The notes beneath the pieces are model-generated. The model was not told the DNA's origin, searched no databases, and saw only the letters and a program-made list of their open reading frames with translations. The position numbers were made by a program, and so were the translations under genes. A stretch of DNA of 43,786 nucleotides from Desulfobacterales bacterium (GTDB lineage Bacteria > Desulfobacterota > Desulfobacteria > Desulfobacterales > JASJAZ01), in assembly GCA_030066785.1 (NCBI GenBank), contig JASJAZ010000020.1:1-43786 (forward strand), written 5' to 3'. Position 1 is the stretch's first letter, and each line of letters begins with the position of its first letter. Positions 1 to 8,273 of this stretch are shown here, piece after piece.

Positions 1-455
1 CCGCCGGGTTTGAGCAGCTGAAAAATCTTTCTTAAGCTTTGATCAACTTCCAGATGATGCAATATGGAAGAGCCAATCACAGCATCAAACGGGCCATCGA
101 CATCACAGTCTTCAAAGGCCTTGTCGACGACCTGAACGCGGTCCTGCGGCAGCCCCCTGTTGCGGGCCACTGCAAGCAAATCCGGCGAAATATCTACCGC
201 GAGCAGCCTCGCACCGGTTTTGGCAAACAATTCTGTAAAATTACCGGTTCCGCAACCGATTTCAAGTACCCGCATGTTCGCGGTGAGCTTTGCGCCGGCC
301 ATAATCAACTCGGCGCGCCTTAGCGCACGCCTCTTTCCGGCGGGCGTGTCCCAGCCCCAAATCGCTTCGGGATTAGCATGCGCCAATCGCTTCCCATGAT
401 CGATCTCGCGGGAATGTCTTGTTTTGCCTTGCCTCTTGTTACAGACGGGCCGCAT
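1..455 (-). CDS. Class I SAM-dependent methyltransferase, 3' end cut off by the window edge
   Basis: The reading frame is open from an ATG at 455 to the left edge, so about 151 residues are visible and the C-terminus is missing. The glycine-rich SAM-binding motif I (VLEIGCGTGNF) lies near residue 70. It is followed by the acidic strand-2 residue (VDIS) and a later PFDAVIGSSILHHL segment typical of motif II and post-II in class I methyltransferases. The substrate cannot be told. It lies 76 bp upstream, on the same strand, of a methyltransferase-glycosyltransferase fusion gene, so a role in lipid or surface-glycan modification is possible but is only inference. The start is tentative because no strong ribosome binding site is seen. 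Confidence 0.75.
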   Translation of the reverse strand, partial: MRPVCNKRQGKTRHSREIDHGKRLAHANPEAIWGWDTPAGKRRALRRAELIMAGAKLTANMRVLEIGCGTGNFTELFAKTGARLLAVDISPDLLAVARNRGLPQDRVQVVDKAFEDCDVDGPFDAVIGSSILHHLEVDQSLRKIFQLLKPG

Positions 456-531
456 TTAATTCCACACGCAAATAAATTTTTAAAGGATGGTTTTTATAGC
501 GATGCGCACAATAAATCGTAAACATGCTCAT

Positions 532-1989
532 TTAAATGAATTTGAATTTGCGGCATGCAAATATCACCATTTTTATGAGTAGCCAGCCATGTTTCCATCT
601 GGCAATGTTGGTTGTTCCATATTTTCTCTCAGAATATCGAATCGGCAAATCACGTATTTTAAGATTCAATTTAGCCGCACCGAAAATTAAATCAAAATCT
701 CCAAAAGGATCAAACTCTCCAAAAAAACCACGGTTGGCGATGATTTTTTCATAGTCATCTTTCCACAATACCTTGGTGCCGCATAAGGTATCTTTAACCG
801 TCTGGCCCAATATCCATGAAAAAGTAAGACCAAACATTTTATTACCCAATAGGTTAATGAAACGCATAGCCTTTTTTTCCATTGGGTACACTAGTCGCAC
901 ACCATTAATGAATTCGCCCTTGCCCGATACAAGGGCATCATAAAATCTGGGCAAGTCCTCCGGGGCAACCGTTAAATCGGCATCCAATATCATCAGTATG
1001 TCGCCTTGGGCTTTTGCAAATCCTAACCGGACGGCATCGCCTTTGCCAACCCCCGTTTGTTTGAACAATTGGCAGCTTTTTGCGGGATTTTCAGCAATTC
1101 CGCCTTCAATGGCAGTATAGGTGTCATCGGAGGAGCCGCCTTCAATAAATATCAGTTCCGTGTCACCGCCCATATCCGGCATTCGTTCAAATATGCTGGG
1201 GATATGGCCGGCTTCATTGCGCGCGGGAATAATAACAGAAACCTTAGGCAACGTTTTATCATCTGTAAGATTGATGGTGGGTCGCGCAACAATGATATTG
1301 GTTAACGCCATGTAGTGGAAGGGCCACATTTTAGCGATAAAACAATCCAAGATTTTGTTTAGAAATGATGCCGGCAATGGGCATAAAATCTCGCGCCATG
1401 ATTTCAGCACTTCGAAGTCGGCCAACTCTAAAAGACTGGAAATATCGTCAATGGTAAACCAGTTTTGGGTTTTGGCGGGGGTTGCTTTTTCCCATTTTTG
1501 GGCCAGCCTCAAAGGAATTTCCCAAACACGGCTGTAAGAGTTGATGACCACCGTGGTTCTCGAGTGACACAGCGACTTGATTTCATCAAAAACTGTCTGA
1601 ACATCCCATAAATCATTGATCAAATCCGATAGAATTAAAAAGTCAAATTTGGCTTTCAGACCGATGTTGTGCGCATCGGCCTTAAGAAAATGAAGATGAT
1701 GATGCCTCTGCTTGGCCAGCTTAATCATCTCTTCAGAAAAATCTATACCCACACCCAAACACGGTTTCAATGCCGCCAGCAGGTTTCCGTCTCCGCAGCC
1801 GATTTCTAATACTTTCTGGCCATCAGGAATGATGTATTGATATATGGCATTTAACCGCTTGTGATAGTAGCTTCCCAACGATTTCGTTTTAAGCGATTTT
1901 AAAACAACCTCATCCCAATGATGTCGTCTGTCTTTTGCGTAATCAAGTTTCTTAGGCTGGCCCTCTGATGTTTCCGTTCTACTTTGCAT
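532..1989 (-). CDS. Fusion protein: SAM-dependent methyltransferase + family 2 glycosyltransferase
   Basis: 485 residues in two parts. Residues about 40-235 form a class I methyltransferase with motif I at 60-70 (VLEIGCGDGNL) and an acidic strand-2 residue in GIDFS. Residues about 249-480 form a GT-A fold family 2 glycosyltransferase of the dolichol-phosphate-mannose-synthase type. It begins KVSVIIPARNE and carries the metal/nucleotide-binding DAD at 336-338 and a late KYGTTN segment. No obvious transmembrane anchor follows the GT2 domain. The ATG is preceded by GGAAG at good spacing. The likely role is transfer of a sugar to a polyprenyl-phosphate or lipid acceptor combined with methylation of the same pathway intermediate. 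That link is inferred from the fusion alone. Confidence 0.8.
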   Translation of the reverse strand: MQSRTETSEGQPKKLDYAKDRRHHWDEVVLKSLKTKSLGSYYHKRLNAIYQYIIPDGQKVLEIGCGDGNLLAALKPCLGVGIDFSEEMIKLAKQRHHHLHFLKADAHNIGLKAKFDFLILSDLINDLWDVQTVFDEIKSLCHSRTTVVINSYSRVWEIPLRLAQKWEKATPAKTQNWFTIDDISSLLELADFEVLKSWREILCPLPASFLNKILDCFIAKMWPFHYMALTNIIVARPTINLTDDKTLPKVSVIIPARNEAGHIPSIFERMPDMGGDTELIFIEGGSSDDTYTAIEGGIAENPAKSCQLFKQTGVGKGDAVRLGFAKAQGDILMILDADLTVAPEDLPRFYDALVSGKGEFINGVRLVYPMEKKAMRFINLLGNKMFGLTFSWILGQTVKDTLCGTKVLWKDDYEKIIANRGFFGEFDPFGDFDLIFGAAKLNLKIRDLPIRYSERKYGTTNIARWKHGWLLIKMVIFACRKFKFI

Positions 1990-2507
1990 GAATGCTTCCT
2001 GTTGGATCTTTGGTTATCGGCATAAGAATCCTTGAATGATGATTTGGTCCCAACCAAAATTGGTTAAAGAAAGTACCAAACCGTCTATAGTCAGCTATCA
2101 TTTTAATATCAGTTGCAATTTTTCGATTCTAAAAAGGCCGGCATCAATTAATACTATAGCTTTACAGCTTTAGTTAATAGTGGCAATATACCGGCTTAAA
2201 AAATATCATAACATCTGCATTTTCCTATTGATCCATTGCCAAAATTGGGCTTTAAGAATCAATTTAGACGGTTGCTACTGAAAAAAATTTGCATTATAGT
2301 CAGGTCAGGTGAAACCGTAACACACGATTAACCGATTAGAATAGTTGGATATAACGAGCAGCGAATATACTATGCCCAAATAATAATTCAACCATAAACA
2401 AGGCAATTCCTACCGTTTTGCTTTGGGCATGGAACTATTGAAGTATTTTCAATAATTTATAATTTTTTTAGAAAGGATTCATAGATTTCATATCCGAATT
2501 GCACGCC
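1990..2507. other. 518-bp AT-rich intergenic region
   Basis: No convincing reading frame or RNA gene was seen. It separates the leftward fusion gene from the rightward CorC-type gene, so it must hold both promoters, but none stands out. It contains a perfect 14-bp palindrome, AACCAAAATTGGTT, at 2052-2065. The core CCAAAATTGG recurs at 2239-2248. Confidence 0.5.
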
Positions 2508-3725
2508 ATGCTAGACGATATAACACTTTTAGTAATTTTAATATTTTTTTCAGGCTTTTTCTCTTCTTCCGAAACCGCGCTTTTTTCTATCAGTCGAACC
2601 AAAGCAACGCACATTGCCAAAGGCAAGCGTCAGGCGGATAAACTCATCAAAAAACTGAAAGATGACCCTCACCGGCTGCTGACCACCATATTGATCGGAA
2701 ACAATCTAGTGAACGTGGGGGCTTCGGCACTGGCAACCGCAATTGCTTTCAACGTATTTTCCAGTCATGCGGTGGGGTTGGCCACCGGAATTATGACGTT
2801 CTTTATTCTGGTGTTTGGTGAAGTTTTTCCAAAATCGATTGCCACGCGCAATAACTTACTGATTAGCCGATTGGTGATTTATCCGATCTACTGGTTTTCC
2901 ATTCTGTTTTTCCCAGTGATTTTGTTTCTGAATTTCATTCCCAAAATAACTGGAAAAATTAAAAAAACGCCGAGTGTAACCGAAGAGGAGTTAATGACCT
3001 TCGTGGAAGTGGTGGAAGAAGAGGGCGAAATCAAAGAGGAAGAAAAAGAACTTATCTCTAATATTTTTGAATTTGACGATACCAATGCTTCGGAAATCAT
3101 GACACCACGAGGCGATATGTTTGCAATGGAAGCCTCTGAAAAAATGGATCTTGAAGCCATTGCCAAATCAGGCTTTACCCGTATTCCGGTCATTGATGGC
3201 GGAACGGACAATGTCGTCGGCATCGTCAATATTAAAGACATGTTCCAATATCAGGCTGCCAAAGGTGAATTAACCGATATCAAAAGCATCATGACCAAAC
3301 CGTATTTTATTCCCGAAAACAAAAAACTCGATAGCCTGCTTCACCAATTCAAGAAACGCAAGCACCACATCGCCATTGTGGTTGACGAGCACGGCGGGGT
3401 ATCGGGCCTGATCACGCTGGAGGATGTGCTGGAGGAAATTGTCGGTGAAATCAGTGACGAAACCGACAAGGAAGAATCTCTCATCACCAAAATCAAAGAA
3501 CACGAATGGGAAGTGCTTGGGAAAACTGAAATCGAGGATGTGAATGAAACCATCGGGATGAATATACCTGATTCCAAAGAGTATGATACCTTCTCCGGAT
3601 ACGTGCTGGATCACATCGGTCGAATCCCCGAGGAAAAAGAAAAAATCCCCATCAAAAACTATATGATTACGGTGAAACAAAAGGACGGCAATCGGATTCA
3701 AAAATATATCGTTAACCAGAATTGA
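2508..3725 (+). CDS. CorC/HlyC (CNNM-type) integral membrane protein with CBS pair
   Basis: About 405 residues. Three parts follow in order: an N-terminal CNNM/DUF21 membrane domain with roughly four hydrophobic segments and the family start pattern (FFSGFFSSSETALFS); a CBS-domain pair at about 195-320 (EIMTPRGDMFAM, then VVGIVNIKDMF and later GGVSGLITLEDVLEEIVGEI); and a C-terminal CorC/HlyC transporter-associated domain. Relatives are implicated in divalent cation (Mg/Co) efflux or homeostasis, but the substrate here is unknown. An in-frame TTG at 2499 could also start the gene. I prefer ATG 2508 because it gives the usual short N-terminus; neither has an ideally spaced ribosome binding site. 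A strong hairpin terminator follows. Confidence 0.85.
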   Translation: MLDDITLLVILIFFSGFFSSSETALFSISRTKATHIAKGKRQADKLIKKLKDDPHRLLTTILIGNNLVNVGASALATAIAFNVFSSHAVGLATGIMTFFILVFGEVFPKSIATRNNLLISRLVIYPIYWFSILFFPVILFLNFIPKITGKIKKTPSVTEEELMTFVEVVEEEGEIKEEEKELISNIFEFDDTNASEIMTPRGDMFAMEASEKMDLEAIAKSGFTRIPVIDGGTDNVVGIVNIKDMFQYQAAKGELTDIKSIMTKPYFIPENKKLDSLLHQFKKRKHHIAIVVDEHGGVSGLITLEDVLEEIVGEISDETDKEESLITKIKEHEWEVLGKTEIEDVNETIGMNIPDSKEYDTFSGYVLDHIGRIPEEKEKIPIKNYMITVKQKDGNRIQKYIVNQN

Positions 3726-3756
3726 ATCCGTTTAACGCAATATTGTATCCATGCAC

Positions 3757-3789
3757 AAAGGGGTTACAGCCATAACTGTAACCCCTTTT
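3757..3789 (+). terminator. Rho-independent terminator after the CorC-type gene
   Basis: A perfect 13-bp inverted repeat (aaaggggttacag / ctgtaacccctttt, 3757-3769 and 3776-3789) with a 6-nt loop ends in a T-run. It lies 31 bp after the stop codon. The A-run at its other side means it can also stop leftward transcription coming out of tRNA-Val. Confidence 0.85.
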
Positions 3790-3795
3790 CATTCA

Positions 3796-3870
3796 TGGTA
3801 GGCACGGGCGGTTTTGAACCGCCGACCTCTACCGTGTCAAGGTAGCGCTCTCCCCCTGAGCTACGTGCCT
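3796..3870 (-). tRNA. tRNA-Val (anticodon GAC)
   Basis: The minus strand folds into a full cloverleaf. The acceptor is AGGCACG/CGTGCCT, the D-arm is GCTC/GAGC, the anticodon stem is CTACC/GGTAG with loop TTGACAC, and the T-arm is GGCGG/CCGCC. The CCA end is encoded. The anticodon GAC reads valine codons. Confidence 0.95.
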
Positions 3871-3884
3871 GCAACGATGCAATG

Positions 3885-3913
3885 CCGATAACACCTTATT
3901 TTTAGGCTGTCAA
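3885..3913 (-). promoter_or_regulatory. Sigma70-type promoter for tRNA-Val
   Basis: On the minus strand there is TTGACA (3908-3913), a 17-nt spacer, then TATCGG (3885-3890). The predicted start is about 8 nt before the tRNA. The -35 box is perfect and the -10 box weak. Confidence 0.6.
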
Positions 3914-3941
3914 GGGAAATGCATGGCAATGGTTGCGCGAT

Positions 3942-4487
3942 TTAATTGCCTGATTTCAGCTGCAATGTCGTTAAACCGACATAGGTATAATGCAGGCAGG
4001 AAGCGGTTGTCAGGATCGCCGTGATCCAGAACAGAGCAGTTTGGATCCCTGCTGCTGAAGTGATGGCGGTGTTTAACAATACCCAGAAAATGGTGAAGAG
4101 CTGTGCAACCGTGGTAAGTTTGCTCACCATGCTCGGTCTGATTTCTACCCGCACGACAAAAATCGTAAATATGGCGACTCCCAACAGGATTAACACATCG
4201 CGGCTGATGACAATAACCGCCAACCAGCTTGGAATCATCTCCAATACACCCAGGCAGATATAGGCCGATACCAAAAGTAGTTTATCGGCAATCGGATCCA
4301 AATAAGCGCCCAGCTTTGTTTTTTGATTAAAATAGCGGGCGATAAAACCATCAAGTCCGTCACTTACACCTGCCAGGGAAAACACCAATAAGGCCGCCAA
4401 CAGTAGGCCCTTGATGAGAAAAATGATAAACAGCGGTGTCAGCAATATGCGAATCAGGGTTAAAATATTGGGAATGCCGATGGTCAC
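3942..4487 (-). CDS. pgsA: CDP-diacylglycerol-glycerol-3-phosphate 3-phosphatidyltransferase
   Basis: 181 residues, the usual size. This membrane enzyme makes phosphatidylglycerol phosphate from CDP-diacylglycerol and glycerol-3-phosphate. The CDP-alcohol phosphotransferase signature is intact, with D43, D46-G47, A50-R51, G60, D64 and D68 in the spacing D-x2-DG-x2-AR-x8-G-x3-D-x3-D. Several hydrophobic segments surround it. The start appears to be GTG with a purine-rich GGTGGAG about 12 nt upstream. Other CDP-alcohol transferases share the motif; PgsA is the best call from length and N-terminus (IPNILTLIRILLTPLF). Confidence 0.85.
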   Translation of the reverse strand: MTIGIPNILTLIRILLTPLFIIFLIKGLLLAALLVFSLAGVSDGLDGFIARYFNQKTKLGAYLDPIADKLLLVSAYICLGVLEMIPSWLAVIVISRDVLILLGVAIFTIFVVRVEIRPSMVSKLTTVAQLFTIFWVLLNTAITSAAGIQTALFWITAILTTASCLHYTYVGLTTLQLKSGN

Positions 4488-4586
4488 GGGAAAATCTGCT
4501 CCACCTTGCTACAAAATGGAATAATATATGGTTCTATCCATATTACCAGATTGCATATTGCAACATTTCGATTAAATTAATGCATG

Positions 4587-5789
4587 TTACCGGGCTACAA
4601 ACTCAATTTTCAGAACATTATCTAAAATTTCATAAATATTTACGCCAAAAGAATCAAACGATTTCAACATCAGCCCTTCCGCCAATTTCTTGGCATCGCC
4701 CTGGTATTCGACCAATAGCGTTGCTTGATCGGTGGTCATTTCCTGCGTCTTTAGATTTTTAACGCCCTGTATCTCATTAAGTGCCCTGCGAAATTTCGCA
4801 AAGTGGGCCAAAATACGTGTGCCTTTGACATGAATCTTTACCGTACCGGCCTGATCCGCAACTTTTTGCAAGGCGGCCGCAATTCGGGAAGACAGTATTT
4901 CGGCTGCCAGGGTGCCGGCATTTGAAAGTGCATCTTTGCCACCTTTGTATTCATCTACATCCGCGGTTACGGCGGACTGGCGCAAGGACGCGATTTCCTC
5001 ACCTGTATCTATTCTGATGGCCCGCAGATTTAAAACCCCTTCAAATGAACCAACCTCTTCACCCATAACATTGGATGTCCTGTACGAAACCGCCGATCCA
5101 ATAATGGCAACATCAGCACCAAAATTGGCAGCAATGTTGGCAGCATTAAGATTGTTTAAATCCGGCGTTTCCGCCAGTTCCGATAAATCCAGACCGGGTG
5201 GCATCCGGCCATGGCGCATAATCCTAAAGCCTTTGCTGCGCATCGTTTCGGCCAATGCTTTTTCTGCCGCCCCATAGAAGTAGGCTGAACCTTTTCCCCA
5301 CCAATAGCGCGAAATCTCATCCAAATTTTGCTCAGCGATAAAAAGCAGGATCTTGGCTTTGATTTTGCGGTCCAACACGAATCCGATGGCGGTGAGTTGC
5401 TTGCGTATGCGTGCCAACGAAACAGAGACCTGGACCATCACACGGTAGGTTTTTTCGGATGTGGTTTCGGTGAGCACCTTGTAATTTCGAATATAGGGTG
5501 CGGTATCTTTTAACAAAACGTTATTAAGATTTTCAAAATTGCGCACCATGGCATCTACTTCGAGAATATCGCGCGTTGCCAGGCTAACCGCCGTTACCAG
5601 GCTGTTGGCAATAGCGATATCACGAGCCGCGGCAATGTTATCTTTGCGGATACTGGATGTACCGATGACTTCAAAGGTTTTTACAGAGACGTTCTTTTTG
5701 GCCCAGGCAGCCGGGACCGTCAACATCAAAAGAACAATTACCACCATCAACGACAATATTCGATACACAACGGAAACAATGGGCGCCAT
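4587..5789 (-). CDS. Exported protein of unknown function, FlgT/LPP20-like N-terminal region
   Basis: 400 residues with a clear Sec signal peptide (hydrophobic stretch at about 10-28, AWA cleavage site). The part after it (ARDIAIANSLVTAVSLATRDIL) resembles repeats found in flagellar assembly protein T and LPP20-type lipoproteins, but there is no lipobox. The middle region, about 200-310, resembles a periplasmic Rossmann-like fold (ADVAIIGSAV). No catalytic motif is recognised. The ribosome binding site AGGAGG precedes the ATG. It lies on the same strand between a polyprenyl synthase gene and pgsA; no flagellar genes are nearby, so a motility role is not supported. Confidence 0.7.
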   Translation of the reverse strand: MAPIVSVVYRILSLMVVIVLLMLTVPAAWAKKNVSVKTFEVIGTSSIRKDNIAAARDIAIANSLVTAVSLATRDILEVDAMVRNFENLNNVLLKDTAPYIRNYKVLTETTSEKTYRVMVQVSVSLARIRKQLTAIGFVLDRKIKAKILLFIAEQNLDEISRYWWGKGSAYFYGAAEKALAETMRSKGFRIMRHGRMPPGLDLSELAETPDLNNLNAANIAANFGADVAIIGSAVSYRTSNVMGEEVGSFEGVLNLRAIRIDTGEEIASLRQSAVTADVDEYKGGKDALSNAGTLAAEILSSRIAAALQKVADQAGTVKIHVKGTRILAHFAKFRRALNEIQGVKNLKTQEMTTDQATLLVEYQGDAKKLAEGLMLKSFDSFGVNIYEILDNVLKIEFVAR

Positions 5790-5841
5790 AGCGCAGAAAC
5801 CTCCTAAAAAAGTTGAATATAATAACCACCCTATAACACAA

Positions 5842-6825
5842 TTAATATTGGCGAGCCAGAGCGTAGTCGGCTACATCCATGAGCAACGTTTGCGATGGCG
5901 ATTCATCCAGTTCCGCTAAAGCTGCTTTGGCCTTTTCAACATAATTTGATGCCTGTTGCCGGGTATAATCCAGTCCGCCATAATCGTTCAAGAGTGATTT
6001 AAACGCCTCGAATTCATTTTCATCAAAATTTTTTGAACGCAAAACTGATTCCATAAATGCGCGGTCTGCAGGTTTTGCTTTTTGCAAGGCAAAAATCACC
6101 GGTAAGGTTAATTTCCCCTCTTTAATATCCGCCCCGATTTTCTTTCCTAAAACATCTGATTGGGCGGTATAGTCCAGCAAATCATCAATCATTTGAAACG
6201 CCAAGCCAACATACAATCCGTAGTCCGACATGGCCGCCTCTTGTTTCGTGTCGGCATTCGCAATCAATGCACCGACACGGCATGCCCCCTGAATCAAAAC
6301 GGCTGTCTTGTTGTGAATCACCTGCATGTATTCGTTCTCTGACAAGCTCAGGTCACCCTTGCGCAACAGCTGATGGATTTCGCCTTGAGATAGGTTTTCG
6401 GTAATACCCGCGATGACATGAATTACCTTGGTAAGACCGCTCTGGGAAGCAATCGAAAGTGCGCGTGCCAATAGAAAGTCACCCGTCAACACTGCTGTGG
6501 GATTTCCAAAAACCGCGTGGGCTGCAGGCTGACCACGCCGAATCGCGGCGTCATCTACCAAGTCATCGTGCAAGAGGGTAGCGGTGTGCAAGTATTCAAA
6601 AATGATGGAAAAAAAAATTTCTCGATTCCCTGAATACCCGCAGGCGCGCGCCGATAAAACCATTAAAAGCGGTCGCAAACGTTTACCGCCGCTAAAAAGG
6701 ATATGACCGGCAGTTTGCCTTACCAAGTCCAAATAAGGGTTCAAATTGGTTTGCAAAGCTTCTTCGATGTCAATCAAATCGTCCTTTAGTTGGGATGCAA
6801 TCTTTTCTTTAAGGGTTTGACTCAT
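5842..6825 (-). CDS. Trans-polyprenyl diphosphate synthase (octaprenyl/heptaprenyl type)
   Basis: 327 residues, typical for long-chain all-trans polyprenyl synthases that build the menaquinone side chain. The first aspartate-rich motif is at 87-91 (DDLVD) and the second at 214-218 (DDLLD); both bind Mg-diphosphate. The GGKRLRP substrate-binding segment is at about 46-52. Chain length cannot be set by eye, but the small residues before the first motif and the quinone-dependent context (Qmo) suggest a C35-C40 quinone tail enzyme such as IspB. Its ATG overlaps the rimO stop by 4 nt, indicating translational coupling. Confidence 0.88.
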   Translation of the reverse strand: MSQTLKEKIASQLKDDLIDIEEALQTNLNPYLDLVRQTAGHILFSGGKRLRPLLMVLSARACGYSGNREIFFSIIFEYLHTATLLHDDLVDDAAIRRGQPAAHAVFGNPTAVLTGDFLLARALSIASQSGLTKVIHVIAGITENLSQGEIHQLLRKGDLSLSENEYMQVIHNKTAVLIQGACRVGALIANADTKQEAAMSDYGLYVGLAFQMIDDLLDYTAQSDVLGKKIGADIKEGKLTLPVIFALQKAKPADRAFMESVLRSKNFDENEFEAFKSLLNDYGGLDYTRQQASNYVEKAKAALAELDESPSQTLLMDVADYALARQY

Positions 6826-8138
6826 ACCGGTTCTCCCACGAGATCATAATCGAGTGCTTTGGTTATCTTAACGGGTATAATTGCTCCCGTCGTTAACGAA
6901 TGACCATCAATGAAGGTTACCCCATCGACTTCGGGCGCCTGAAATGTGCTGCGACCAATATATTGCCCATTTTGAAGTTGGGTTTCAACTAAAACAGACA
7001 AAACGCGCCCAGCATGTTTCCGGTTATTTTCCAATGATAATTTCTTCTGGCGGGCCATTAACTCTTTGTAACGGCTTTGTGCCACTGCGGCCGATACATG
7101 TCCGCCGAGCCGGTGCGAAGCCAAATCACTGGCATCCGAATAGGTAAACACGCCCACATGATCAAAGCGCACGGATTCAACAAAAGAAACCAGTTTTTTG
7201 AAATCCGCATCTGTCTCTCCGGGAAATCCGACAATAACGGTTGTCCGCAGGGCCGCTTCAGGATCTTGTTGGCGAATGTTGTCGAACATGGTCAGCAAAT
7301 CCTGGCGGGTGTATCGGCGCCCCATCCGTTTTAATATCCGGCTGCTGGCGTGTTGGACCGGAATATCATAATAAGAGCATAGGTTTGAATGCGCTGCGAT
7401 TGTCTGAACAATGGATGAATTCATGCTTTCCGGATGCCCGTATAAAAACCGGATCCAAACCGCATCTGATAAACCGGCAAGACGGTCAAGCAACCGGGCT
7501 AGATTCTCAGGCGGTGTAAGGTCATGGCCGTAGTGACTGGTATCCTGGGCAACCAGGTTGAGCTCTTTGATACCCGCATTCATCAGTTCGCGCGCCTCGG
7601 CAAGAATATCATCCGCCGAACGGCTTTTTTGGCGACCACGCAATTTGGGTATGATGCAATAGGTGCAGTCTCGGTCGCAACCTTCAGCGATTTTAATATA
7701 GGCCATATAGCCGGTACTAATGAGTCGCTGAGAAGCAGAACCCGCCCAAGCAATGTGATCGGGATCGGGCAGCAGGCACTTTGGTGCTGCCGTGGTCTCT
7801 GTCACAGCGGCAATAATTTGGTCATAGGCGCCGGTGCCTAAAAAAAGATCAACCTCAGGCAGCGCTGAAACAATCTGTTCGCGATAGCGCTCCGGTAAAC
7901 AACCGGTCACAATAATTTTTTGACAGGTTCCTTTTTGCTTAAACTTGGATAATTCAAGAATCGTATCAATCGATTCGTTGGCTGCCGATTCGATAAAACT
8001 GCAGGTGTTGATAACAATAATCTCGGCATCCACCGGATCGGTGGTAATAATCCCACCCGCCTGACCGATGCGCCCCAGCATGACTTCGCTGTCAACCAAA
8101 TTCTTGGCACATCCTAAACTGACCAGATGAACACGCAT
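6822..8138 (-). CDS. rimO: Ribosomal protein S12 methylthiotransferase RimO
   Basis: 438 residues. RimO is a radical-SAM enzyme that methylthiolates an aspartate of ribosomal protein S12. The N-terminal UPF0004 domain has its three cluster cysteines (C10, C46, C80). The radical-SAM cluster is C154-x3-C158-x2-C161. A C-terminal TRAM domain follows. The N-terminus VSLGCAKNLVDSE separates RimO from the tRNA enzyme MiaB. The end overlaps the polyprenyl synthase start. Confidence 0.95.
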   Translation of the reverse strand: MRVHLVSLGCAKNLVDSEVMLGRIGQAGGIITTDPVDAEIIVINTCSFIESAANESIDTILELSKFKQKGTCQKIIVTGCLPERYREQIVSALPEVDLFLGTGAYDQIIAAVTETTAAPKCLLPDPDHIAWAGSASQRLISTGYMAYIKIAEGCDRDCTYCIIPKLRGRQKSRSADDILAEARELMNAGIKELNLVAQDTSHYGHDLTPPENLARLLDRLAGLSDAVWIRFLYGHPESMNSSIVQTIAAHSNLCSYYDIPVQHASSRILKRMGRRYTRQDLLTMFDNIRQQDPEAALRTTVIVGFPGETDADFKKLVSFVESVRFDHVGVFTYSDASDLASHRLGGHVSAAVAQSRYKELMARQKKLSLENNRKHAGRVLSVLVETQLQNGQYIGRSTFQAPEVDGVTFIDGHSLTTGAIIPVKITKALDYDLVGEPV

Positions 8139-8171
8139 AATGTGATATCAATGCTCCATTGAAAATCATTG

Positions 8172-8205
8172 AAAAAGGCCACCGGAAACTTCCGGGTGGC
8201 CTTTT
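8172..8205 (-). terminator. Rho-independent terminator of etfBA
   Basis: An 11-bp stem (aaaaggccacc 8173-8183 with ggtggcctttt 8195-8205) and a short inner pairing, followed on the minus strand by a T5 run. It lies about 70 bp past the etfA stop. Confidence 0.8.
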
Positions 8206-8273
8206 AGCTAAAGAGGACGAAGATGAATCACTATAAGTTGTAATTGATTTTATGGGAATGCCCTAAGCCGATA

